From positions 124,001 to 188,000 of the forward strand of contig NZ_JAPLET010000031.1 in assembly GCF_026391055.1 (NCBI RefSeq): 64,000 bases of DNA, read 5' to 3'. The translations under genes were made by a program, and so were the position numbers. Position 1 is the stretch's first letter. Every line of letters starts with the position of its first letter. The notes below the pieces were generated by a model, which saw only the letters and a list, made by a program, of their open reading frames with translations, was not told where the DNA came from and did no database searches. The DNA is from Spirosoma sp. (lineage in GTDB: Bacteria > Bacteroidota > Bacteroidia > Cytophagales > Spirosomataceae). Below are positions 17,079 through 27,589 of the stretch, piece after piece.

Positions 17079-17999
17079 TCACAACCAATCAACCAACGAC
17101 ACTGCTAACCCGATGGTCGTTTGCTTGTGGTTGTAGTCGATGAGCGTTTCGCCGTAGCCGTGCAGAATCTGGAGGTCGCCCCGCAGATTGCCCGTTACTG
17201 GAAATGTCCAGTCGAACTGAAACTGCCCCCGATTCTTTTTACCGCTCCGTAGGGAATGGCTGCCCAGTATCGAAAATAACTGGCGTCCTGTTCGGTAGAT
17301 AACAGTCGCATCGGCCCGGCCAATGTTGTCAGTTATAGCTGGATTCTCATCTTCGGCATCCGGAAGCCGAAGCCAGGGGCGAAGCAGCACTACCCATTTG
17401 CCTCGCTCAAAACCAGCTTGCAGAATAACCCGGTTCCAACTCCGCGAAAGTGGGATGGCCCGCCCGTTCGACTGGTGGTTAAACGCGATGCCCAGCATCC
17501 GGGTTTTCATGCCCAGAAACGAAAATTTCGTGGCGAAATTCAGAATCAGCTCCGGTTCATAATTGGTCTCCCGGAAAGGACGAGAAAATTTTGTATTGTA
17601 AATCTGCCAGTGCGACTTCTGAGTATAGCCAACCCATAAATCACCATGCCTCCCAAAAATTCCCTGTACTACTTTGACTTTGAGACTTAGTTGAAAACGG
17701 GCTTCGTACTTACCCAGATCGATAAAAAATGGATACGTATAATCAGGGTTTTCACTGATGGGATGTTCGTTAGGATCATTTGACCAGCGGCCTGCCGTAA
17801 CGTACAGGGGTTTATAAGCAGTCACTAGAAATGTTCCTTTTTGAGTAGTCGAGTCAAGCTCCCATCGGTCGGACAGTGAACGAAAAGCCTGTTTCTTCGC
17901 AAATAGCGGATCGGCGTCTGTCTGGGCGTACAGATTGATAGTAAACGAATAAACAACTAAGAAAGCAACCAGAAAAGAAAGTAAACGTTTGTCGGCCAT
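17079..17999 (-). CDS. pldA: Outer-membrane phospholipase A (OMPLA)
   Basis: The 306-residue protein (start at ATG 17999; an earlier in-frame ATG at 18029 adds ten residues) has a signal peptide ending near LYAQ. The barrel contains the OMPLA signatures YTQKSHWQIYN, FRETNYEPEL and FNHQSNGR. The catalytic residues are His175, Ser177 and Asn189, with exactly the spacing of His142-Ser144-Asn156 in the E. coli enzyme. It should hydrolyse phospholipids in the outer leaflet of the outer membrane. It lies downstream of nothing on its strand except the divergent xylulokinase region, and the rhamnosidase follows it after about 160 bases, so the two may be separate units. Confidence 0.93.
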   Translation of the reverse strand: MADKRLLSFLVAFLVVYSFTINLYAQTDADPLFAKKQAFRSLSDRWELDSTTQKGTFLVTAYKPLYVTAGRWSNDPNEHPISENPDYTYPFFIDLGKYEARFQLSLKVKVVQGIFGRHGDLWVGYTQKSHWQIYNTKFSRPFRETNYEPELILNFATKFSFLGMKTRMLGIAFNHQSNGRAIPLSRSWNRVILQAGFERGKWVVLLRPWLRLPDAEDENPAITDNIGRADATVIYRTGRQLFSILGSHSLRSGKKNRGQFQFDWTFPVTGNLRGDLQILHGYGETLIDYNHKQTTIGLAVSLVDWL

Positions 18000-18128
18000 A
18001 CAGTGCAGTAAATAGGTGATAATGAGCATATACCTCTTCTGTAACTCTTCGGTATAGCCAGGTGTTTAGCCAGACAACTAACAAGACTTACCAATAGGCA
18101 AGCGGCTTACTTTTCCAGCTCCCCTTTG

Positions 18129-18136
18129 TACTTTCG
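18129..18136 (+). promoter_or_regulatory. -7-like box before xylulokinase
   Basis: TACTTTCG differs from TAnnTTTG at one base and lies about 29 bases before the ATG at 18165. It supports that ATG over the in-frame ATG at 18126, which would precede the box. Confidence 0.4.
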
Positions 18137-18164
18137 CAGCAGATTCCCTAACTCTGGTAACCGC

Positions 18165-19643
18165 ATGTATTTACTTGGATTCGACCTCGGCAGTTCGTCG
18201 GTCAAAGCGTGTTTAGTTGATGCCGATAGCGGCAAAGCCGTTGCATCAGCTTTTTTTCCGGAAACGGAAATGATTATTGAGTCCCCCCAAGCCGGTTTTG
18301 CCGAACAACAGCCGGAAAACTGGTGGAAAAATGCTTGTCTGGCCAGTAAGGCTGTCCTGCAAAAAGCCAACGTTCAACCCACCGACGTAAAAGCTATTGG
18401 TATTTCGTACCAGATGCACGGCCTGGTTGTAGTCGATAAGGATTTTAACGTACTCAGGCCCTCCATTATCTGGTGCGACAGCCGCGCCGTTCCGTATGGC
18501 AATAAAGCGTTCGACGCGCTGGGCCACGACCGTACGCTGCACCACCTGCTCAATTCGCCGGGTAATTTCACTGCGGCAAAACTGGCCTGGGTGAAAGCCA
18601 ACGAGCCGGATGTGTACGCGCAAGTCGACAAGTTCATGCTTCCCGGCGATTACCTGGCCGCCCGCATGACCGGCGACATCGTGACAACGGCATCCGGTTT
18701 ATCAGAAGGTGCTTTCTGGAACTTCCAGAACAACGAACCAGCTCAGTTTCTGCTGGACTACTTTGGTTTCGATGCGTCGCTGATCCCCACCATTAAGCCA
18801 ACATTCGCCCCCCAAGGTGAATTAACAGCAGCGGCAGCGACCGAACTGGGCCTTTCGGCCGGAACACCCGTTACGTATCGCGCTGGCGACCAACCCAACA
18901 ATGCCCTGTCGCTGAACGTACTGGAGCCGGGACAGATAGCGGCTACTGCGGGCACCTCGGGTGTAGTATATGGCGTAAGCGATCAGGCAAGTTACGACCC
19001 ACAATCACGAGTTAATACCTTTTTGCACGTGAGCCATACAGCCGAAGCGCCCCGATATGGTGTTTTGCTGTGCGTGAATGGTACGGGCATTCTGAACAGC
19101 TGGTTGCGGAATCAGATGCTGCAACGGTCGGTGAGTTACCCCGACATGAACGTGCTGGCCCACGAAGCCCCCATTGGTGCCGATGGACTGGTCTGTTTAC
19201 CCTTTGGCAATGGTGCCGAACGGATGCTCGAAAACGCCGATCTGGGTGCATCGTTCCACGGTCTTCAACTAACCAGGCATGGTCTGCCGCACATGATTCG
19301 GGCGGCTCAGGAAGGCATTGTTTTTGCGCTCTACTACGGTATCCAGGTCATGGAAAGCGTAGGTGTAGGACTGCAAACAATTCGCGCCGGAGAAGCCAAT
19401 ATGTTCTTAAGTCCGCTCTTCCGCGATACATTAGCCAACCTGACAGGCGCCACTATTGAGCTTTACAATACAGACGGTGCCCAGGGAGCTGCCCGTGGCG
19501 CTGGTTTAGGGCTTGGTTTCTATAAAAATGCACAGGAGGCCTTCGCCGGGTTGCATGTTACCAAAACCATCGAGCCCGACATGCGGGCGCAGGAAGGGTA
19601 CCGAGATGCCTATCAACGCTGGCTGACGGTATTGAAGAGCTAG
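18165..19643 (+). CDS. xylB: Xylulokinase, FGGY family
   Basis: The 492-residue protein begins directly with the FGGY ATP-binding segment LLGFDLGSSSVKA (Asp7). The substrate-binding pair Met84-His85 (SYQMHGLV) and the catalytic Asp242 in YRAGDQPNNALS match xylulokinase; the C-terminal domain ends with AQGAARGAGLGLG. It phosphorylates D-xylulose to xylulose 5-phosphate, feeding the pentose phosphate pathway. No xylose isomerase or transporter lies beside it, so it seems to be a single-gene unit here, ended by a long hairpin. The choice of xylulokinase over other FGGY kinases rests on the MH motif and overall resemblance. Confidence 0.9.
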   Translation: MYLLGFDLGSSSVKACLVDADSGKAVASAFFPETEMIIESPQAGFAEQQPENWWKNACLASKAVLQKANVQPTDVKAIGISYQMHGLVVVDKDFNVLRPSIIWCDSRAVPYGNKAFDALGHDRTLHHLLNSPGNFTAAKLAWVKANEPDVYAQVDKFMLPGDYLAARMTGDIVTTASGLSEGAFWNFQNNEPAQFLLDYFGFDASLIPTIKPTFAPQGELTAAAATELGLSAGTPVTYRAGDQPNNALSLNVLEPGQIAATAGTSGVVYGVSDQASYDPQSRVNTFLHVSHTAEAPRYGVLLCVNGTGILNSWLRNQMLQRSVSYPDMNVLAHEAPIGADGLVCLPFGNGAERMLENADLGASFHGLQLTRHGLPHMIRAAQEGIVFALYYGIQVMESVGVGLQTIRAGEANMFLSPLFRDTLANLTGATIELYNTDGAQGAARGAGLGLGFYKNAQEAFAGLHVTKTIEPDMRAQEGYRDAYQRWLTVLKS

Positions 19644-20013
19644 TTCAATGGGGCAATTATATTGATCAAATTTCATATAAAAAATGCGAAGTATTGACTA
19701 AAAAATATCAGTCGATACTTCGCATTTTTTATATGTAAAAAGGAGAAAATGATAAATCAGAAAAACTACCATACCATAAAACGTCATCATTTTTTTAAAA
19801 CATTTTTGTTAATCATTTACAGCTAAATTAAGCATTAATAAATTACCATACATAAACAACAAATCAGACATAAACTACTGATTAACAAGTCAGTAAAAAT
19901 ATTTTCAATTAAATTAAATCCAAATAGTATCGCCCTTCCGTAAGTCTTCATGTTGTCGACAAACACAGTATCACATTCAATACACATTTCAACCAGTCAA
20001 AAAAAATAACGAC
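19644..20013. other. AT-rich intergenic region after xylulokinase
   Basis: This 370-base gap holds the terminator hairpin 19674-19735; the rest, about 19740-20010, is AT-rich (many AAAT and TTAA runs) with no credible gene. The promoter of the fasciclin gene should be here, but I see no convincing TAnnTTTG box. Confidence 0.6.
19674..19735. terminator. Long hairpin downstream of xylulokinase
   Basis: Arms 19674-19699 and 19710-19735 form a 26-bp inverted repeat with a single mismatch and a 10-base loop; the second arm contains TTTTTT. It lies 30 bases after the xylulokinase stop and works as a terminator on the plus strand. Confidence 0.8.
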
Positions 20014-20565
20014 ATGAAAACGCTTAAATTAATTTTCTCAATTGTTGCTTTATCGGCTATCAGTCAGGTTTCGTTCGCGCAGGAAAAAACAGTAACTGTT
20101 GGTGGCGCACCGATGTATCCCTCAAAAAATATCATTGAGAACGCCGTAAATTCTAAAGATCACACAACACTGGTAGCCGCCGTTAAAGCAGCCGGTCTGG
20201 TTGAGACGCTATCAGGCCCCGGTCCTTTCACGGTCTTTGCCCCAACCAACAAAGCCTTCGATAAACTGCCCAAAGGCACCGTCGAAACGCTGGTGAAGCC
20301 AGAAAACAAAGAAACACTGACGGGTATACTGACCTATCACGTTGTAGCCGGTAAAATGAGTGCCGCCGACCTGATGAAAGCCATTAAAGATGGAGGTGGA
20401 AAAGCTACGCTGAAAACCGTATCGGGCGGTACGCTGACGGCCATGCAGAAAGGCAAAAAGATTGAATTGATGGACGCCAAAGGAGGTACATCGACCGTTA
20501 CAATTGCCGACGTGAACCAGTCGAACGGCGTAATTCACGTAATCGACACGGTATTGATGCCGTAA
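20014..20565 (+). CDS. Secreted fasciclin-domain protein
   Basis: The 183-residue protein has a signal peptide (cleaved near VSFAQ, residue 22) and a single FAS1 domain over about 38-183. The conserved boxes are present: LVAAVKAAGLVETLSGPGPF, the H1 box FTVFAPTNKAFDKLP, the YH motif (LTYHVVAGKM) and the H2 end box NGVIHVIDTVLMP. FAS1 domains mediate adhesion to surfaces or extracellular polymers; the bacterial substrates are mostly unknown. It stands alone between two hairpins, so it is a single-gene unit in the periplasm or on the surface. Confidence 0.95.
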   Translation: MKTLKLIFSIVALSAISQVSFAQEKTVTVGGAPMYPSKNIIENAVNSKDHTTLVAAVKAAGLVETLSGPGPFTVFAPTNKAFDKLPKGTVETLVKPENKETLTGILTYHVVAGKMSAADLMKAIKDGGGKATLKTVSGGTLTAMQKGKKIELMDAKGGTSTVTIADVNQSNGVIHVIDTVLMP

Positions 20566-20585
20566 TAGGCACACCTGGTTTACCC

Positions 20586-20627
20586 AACGCAAACATGCCC
20601 GGCCGAACGGTCGGGCATGTTTGCGTT
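20586..20627 (+). terminator. Terminator of the fasciclin gene
   Basis: Arms 20586-20605 and 20608-20627 form a 20-bp GC-rich stem with one G-T pair and an apical loop that must open by one or two pairs. A T/A-rich stretch follows. Confidence 0.8.
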
Positions 20628-20713
20628 TATAATATATGCTTAACGATAGCAGCCTAATGGAGACGGTTGTTAAGTTCGTTTTTTGGCCTAAAACAGGTAG
20701 TTTTATACGCTCC

Positions 20714-20727
20714 ATCTGGTACCAGAT
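20714..20727. promoter_or_regulatory. 14-base perfect palindrome upstream of the epimerase gene
   Basis: ATCTGGTACCAGAT is fully self-complementary without a loop, the form of a dimeric repressor operator. It lies about 37 bases before the epimerase start. No known regulator can be assigned. Confidence 0.3.
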
Positions 20728-20763
20728 AGTAGCCGAAAAAACCATTATTAACCAGAAGAATGC

Positions 20764-21669
20764 ATGTCTAAAAAGCGCATATTTTTTACAGGGGGGTCAG
20801 GAAAAGCAGGAAAGCACGTTATTCCTTACCTCCTCGACCAGGGCCATAAAGTGATGAATGTAGATTTGACCCCCTTGCATCATCCGGGGGTAGATAATCT
20901 GATCGCTGATATTACGGATTCCGGGCAACTATTCAATGCCATGAGTTCGTATGCCGGATTAGATGAATTGGAACCGGGTAACGGTGTACCAAGGTTCGAT
21001 GCTGTAGTCCACTTTGCGGCCGTACCCAGAATCTTAATAAAGCCCGATAATGAAACCTTTCGGGTCAACACCATAGGTACCTACAATGTGATTGAAGCAG
21101 CAGTTAAGCTAGGTATTAAAAAGATAATTATTGCTTCGTCAGAGACTACCTATGGCATCTGTTTTTCAGATGGTAAAACCGACCCTCATGTATTGCCACT
21201 GGAAGAGGATTACGACGTTGACCCAATGGACAGCTACGGATTATCGAAGGTTGTCAATGAAAAAACGGCACGCAGTTTCCAGCGACGGTCAGGCTTCGAT
21301 ATCTATGCCCTTCGAATCGGCAATGTGATTGAGCCGCACGAATACGCTGAACTGTTTCCCCATTATTTTATGAATCCTGAAGTGCGACGCAGGAATGCTT
21401 TCTGTTATATAGATGCACGTGATCTGGGCCAGATCGTGGACTTATGTTTGAAAAAAGACAACCTGGGCTATCAGGTTTTTAATGCCGGAAACGATCAGAA
21501 CGGGGCCGTTATTCCCAGCAAAGAACTGGCTGAACGATTCTTCCCTGGTGTGCCGGTCACCCGCGAACTGGGGGAGTATGAAGCCTTGTTTTCAAATCGT
21601 AAAATCCGTGAAGTTCTGGGCTTTAAGGAGCAGCATAACTGGCAGAAATACGTGAAAGGGGAGTCGTAG
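20764..21669 (+). CDS. NAD(P)-dependent sugar epimerase/dehydratase-like protein
   Basis: The 301-residue protein is an extended short-chain dehydrogenase: nucleotide-binding GGSGKAG at residues 10-16, the D-VD-DLTP charge region after strand 2, HFAAVPR near 83-90, a catalytic Ser around 125 (IASSETTYG) and Tyr158-xxx-Lys162 (YGLSK). The closest general family is NAD-dependent epimerase/dehydratase (UDP-glucose 4-epimerase-like or uronate dehydrogenase-like). No neighbour clarifies the substrate; it is a single-gene unit ended by a bidirectional terminator. The start follows an unusual 14-base palindrome that may be its operator. Confidence 0.87.
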   Translation: MSKKRIFFTGGSGKAGKHVIPYLLDQGHKVMNVDLTPLHHPGVDNLIADITDSGQLFNAMSSYAGLDELEPGNGVPRFDAVVHFAAVPRILIKPDNETFRVNTIGTYNVIEAAVKLGIKKIIIASSETTYGICFSDGKTDPHVLPLEEDYDVDPMDSYGLSKVVNEKTARSFQRRSGFDIYALRIGNVIEPHEYAELFPHYFMNPEVRRRNAFCYIDARDLGQIVDLCLKKDNLGYQVFNAGNDQNGAVIPSKELAERFFPGVPVTRELGEYEALFSNRKIREVLGFKEQHNWQKYVKGES

Positions 21670-21769
21670 CCTGACCGTAAACACTTGCCTGCTGAGTTTT
21701 CCACAATGCCTTTACCAGGCTCAGTTAGCGATAACAGACTAAGTGCGCTGTCATTTAAGCGTTAATAAC

Positions 21770-21804
21770 AAAAAAGACGGTCGTACAGGCGACCGTCTTT
21801 TTTT
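21770..21804. terminator. Bidirectional terminator between the epimerase and metH
   Basis: Perfect 14-bp arms (21770-21783 and 21790-21803) with A-tract and T-tract on opposite sides and a 6-base loop, between convergent genes. It should terminate both. Confidence 0.92.
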
Positions 21805-21821
21805 ATGACTCTACGATTCTA

Positions 21822-25607
<3,786 letters not shown>

Positions 25608-25713
25608 AGGCAGTGTTGCAACGCGTACTTGTTGGAAATCAACAACGGGCGCACTAAAAAAAGTCCAAAAAGCAAAACGGCTTATTCGCAGAAAGGCAGA
25701 AAGCACAAGGCTA

Positions 25714-25818
25714 CCTTATCTATCCCGCCGTTGGCGGGAGGAAATTGGCACCATTCCCTGAGCTGGTTGGTTGCCAAGACATCATCGGGTCCGTTCCCTC
25801 CGTCTTTCTGGATAAGTA
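25714..25818 (-). promoter_or_regulatory. SAM-I riboswitch (S-box) of metH
   Basis: On the minus strand the RNA begins with CTTATCC and closes with GATAAG (the P1 helix, 25816-25811 with 25720-25715). Between them lie the family hallmarks in order: GGAGGGAACGGACCCGATGA, CTTGGCAACC, AGGGAATGGTGCCAATTTCC and a GC-rich P4 hairpin (CCCGCCAACGGCGGG). This is the class I S-adenosylmethionine aptamer, which switches off methionine genes when SAM is plentiful. The 107 bases from P1 to the metH start contain no strong terminator stem, so the expression platform is unclear (translational control is one option). Confidence 0.93.
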
Positions 25819-25822
25819 GTGA

Positions 25823-25830
25823 CAAAATTA
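25823..25830 (-). promoter_or_regulatory. -7 box of the metH promoter
   Basis: TAATTTTG on the minus strand matches TAnnTTTG exactly and ends a few bases before the first base of the riboswitch, so transcription should start right at the 5' end of the aptamer. Confidence 0.65.
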
Positions 25831-25833
25831 AGC

Positions 25834-25865
25834 AAAAAATGGGTGCCCCGGCAAGCGGAACACCC
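25834..25865 (-). terminator. Terminator of the carbamoyltransferase cassette
   Basis: Ten-bp stem (25841-25850 with 25856-25865, two G-T pairs) with a 5-base loop, followed on the minus strand by six T (25839-25834). It directly abuts the metH promoter. Confidence 0.8.
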
Positions 25866-25890
25866 AAAATGAGTCCATGTGATACTATCA

Positions 25891-26253
25891 TTACCACATC
25901 TGTTCTAAATCCTCTTTTGTGTACAGATGATTTCGTTCGTTATAAAACGATTTCTCGTCCGTACGTTTGATGGCCAACGGGTTTTTGGCTGTCATGCGGT
26001 ATAAAAGGGCAATGGGGAAAAGAAAGACAAAGAACAAGACCGACAGAATGATCTTTCCGTTGATGTTTCCTAAGATCTCGGCCAATTTAAACCAGGCCTT
26101 TACGATGAGATCGCCTACTGCCGGAACGGCCAGACTCAGCACACCTACTGCCGCAGCCGCATAAAGCCACCAGGGCGATTTAAAGATAAAATAGAGTACT
26201 ACAAGTCCGGTTACGATAACCAGTTGGGCTTTCACTTTTTCGGTAATATCCAT
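25891..26253 (-). CDS. SxtJ-like small membrane protein
   Basis: The 120-residue protein has three hydrophobic segments (about 9-27, 29-48 and 68-90) and a charged C-terminal tail (NPLAIKRTDEKSFYNERNHLYTKEDLEQMW). The size, topology and the tail pattern with a Trp end resemble the SxtJ family found beside NodU/CmcH carbamoyltransferases, first named in saxitoxin clusters. Its start is 3 bases after the DUF5989 stop codon, and carbamoyltransferase and SGNH genes precede it on the same strand, which supports the assignment. It likely forms part of a membrane complex; its molecular role is not known. Confidence 0.8.
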   Translation of the reverse strand: MDITEKVKAQLVIVTGLVVLYFIFKSPWWLYAAAAVGVLSLAVPAVGDLIVKAWFKLAEILGNINGKIILSVLFFVFLFPIALLYRMTAKNPLAIKRTDEKSFYNERNHLYTKEDLEQMW

Positions 26254-26256
26254 ACG

Positions 26257-26406
26257 TTAGAACAGAGTATAGATAAACGGAGCAACGGCTGAACCACCGC
26301 CAATAACGATCAAAACACCAATTAGAAGCAATAGAACGATCATGGGAGCCAGCCACCATTTCTTGCGCTGCTTCATGAATTGAAAAATGTCATGTAAGAA
26401 TTCCAT
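26257..26406 (-). CDS. DUF5989-like 49-residue single-span membrane protein
   Basis: A 50-codon frame (ATG at 26406, TAA at 26257-26259) translates to a 49-residue protein beginning MEFLHDIFQFMKQRKKWWLAP. It has an amphipathic N-terminal helix, a basic patch with WW, then one transmembrane helix and the end GGGSAVAPFIYTLF. This pattern matches the DUF5989 family, which occurs between carbamoyltransferase and SxtJ genes. The gene starts 15 bases after the SGNH stop and ends 3 bases before the SxtJ-like start, the spacing of a true operon gene. It is short enough to be missed by length filters. Its function is unknown. Confidence 0.87.
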   Translation of the reverse strand: MEFLHDIFQFMKQRKKWWLAPMIVLLLLIGVLIVIGGGSAVAPFIYTLF

Positions 26407-26421
26407 ACGTTTTATTAAAGT

Positions 26422-27573
26422 TTAATTAGTACTAAAAGTTAGTTGAGCCCGCTGGTTAGACTGAATCAGGTTGAACAAAGCCTCGCCTACCCGCTGGTTA
26501 ACAATCGGGCTGGCATGTCCGTCGTTGCGTCCCACCACACGGTCTTCCATGGGGAGATCGAGCATGAGCTTGCCGGCATCAAGCATGGGTACCTTATTAG
26601 ACTGAAAAAAGTTAACTACCGGTTTTACATACTCAGCCGTCTGTTCGATGTTGTGCGAAAACGGGAACATGACAACGTACAAACGCGAATTATTTTCTTT
26701 GGCGTAGGTGATAAACTGGTTGAGGTCGCTCAGGTGGTCGTTGATAATGGCGGGCGTTCCGTAGGCTTTCCGGGCATAGACATCGAACGGAGCAAAGTTA
26801 CCGTGAGGAAACTGCCAGTACAGATAATTCAACAGGTACGACTTAATGAATAACGACTGTACAGGCCGTGGCAGGTCAGAATAAGGCCGAAACCCGATGG
26901 GTATCACCCCATGATCGGCGGCCACTTTTTCGATATCGTTCGGAAAATACTGTAAAATCAGAATATCGGGCTTTTTACCAAACTTCACCAGACGGGCGTG
27001 TTCGTCACGCGTATCAGAACCGGAAATTCCCAGATTATACGTTACATACTGGCTGGTTCCGAGCTTCTCGGCCAGCACATTCCCGTACCGTTCATCGGCC
27101 GATTTCAGACCATGCCCGGCGGTAAATGAATCGCCCACGATAAGGACTTTCTTTTTGCCCACTGTATCCGTCTTTGGTGTATCGCGGTAATCGCCGGTCA
27201 TGGGTGGCCAGTAGCGTTCAAACCAGATTTTAGACGCCAGCGTTAGCCCCCCTTCCTGACTCTGGGAGATAAACATAAACGCCATCTCAACGAAGATGAG
27301 CACCACAATGGTTGGCACCAGCAGCGTTGCGATGTTACCAAGCAATTTCGGCGGACTCGGATTTTTGACGACACCGTAATAATAGAGTCTCAGCAACTCA
27401 ATGATGAGTAACAGAAACAGGGCGCATTTCGCGAGCCGGACGTATACGTTGTCAAATAATCCTTTATGCGGATAGTCGAAACTAACTCCGAAATGGTCGC
27501 CGTAAAAGATAATGAAGAGTAAAAATCCAAGTAGAAGCAGGCGAACAACACTGGAAAAGAGCTTTGATTGCAT
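26422..27573 (-). CDS. Membrane-anchored SGNH/GDSL-type hydrolase
   Basis: The 383-residue protein has three hydrophobic segments in its first 115 residues (about 9-25, 48-62 and 84-104) and then an SGNH domain. Block I is GDSFTAGHG (Ser nucleophile), block II is the Gly in GISGSD, block III is YFPNDIE (Asn), and block V is GRNDGHASP (Asp and His). This is the acyl/acetyl-esterase or O-acetyltransferase-like fold on the periplasmic face. It lies 16 bases after the carbamoyltransferase stop, in the same operon as DUF5989 and SxtJ-like genes. A role in modifying a surface glycan or lipid is probable from context only. Confidence 0.85.
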   Translation of the reverse strand: MQSKLFSSVVRLLLLGFLLFIIFYGDHFGVSFDYPHKGLFDNVYVRLAKCALFLLLIIELLRLYYYGVVKNPSPPKLLGNIATLLVPTIVVLIFVEMAFMFISQSQEGGLTLASKIWFERYWPPMTGDYRDTPKTDTVGKKKVLIVGDSFTAGHGLKSADERYGNVLAEKLGTSQYVTYNLGISGSDTRDEHARLVKFGKKPDILILQYFPNDIEKVAADHGVIPIGFRPYSDLPRPVQSLFIKSYLLNYLYWQFPHGNFAPFDVYARKAYGTPAIINDHLSDLNQFITYAKENNSRLYVVMFPFSHNIEQTAEYVKPVVNFFQSNKVPMLDAGKLMLDLPMEDRVVGRNDGHASPIVNQRVGEALFNLIQSNQRAQLTFSTN

Positions 27574-27589
27574 TAAAACAGGTCGTTCG

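Noticed and set aside
25608-25706. Upstream GTG start of MetH at 25706
   Set aside because: The extra 33 residues are not family-like and overlap the riboswitch leader, while the TTG at 25607 gives the conserved N-terminus.
25682-25897. Short minus-strand open frame of 71 codons upstream of metH
   Set aside because: It translates the SAM-I riboswitch and the preceding terminator, which are RNA structures.
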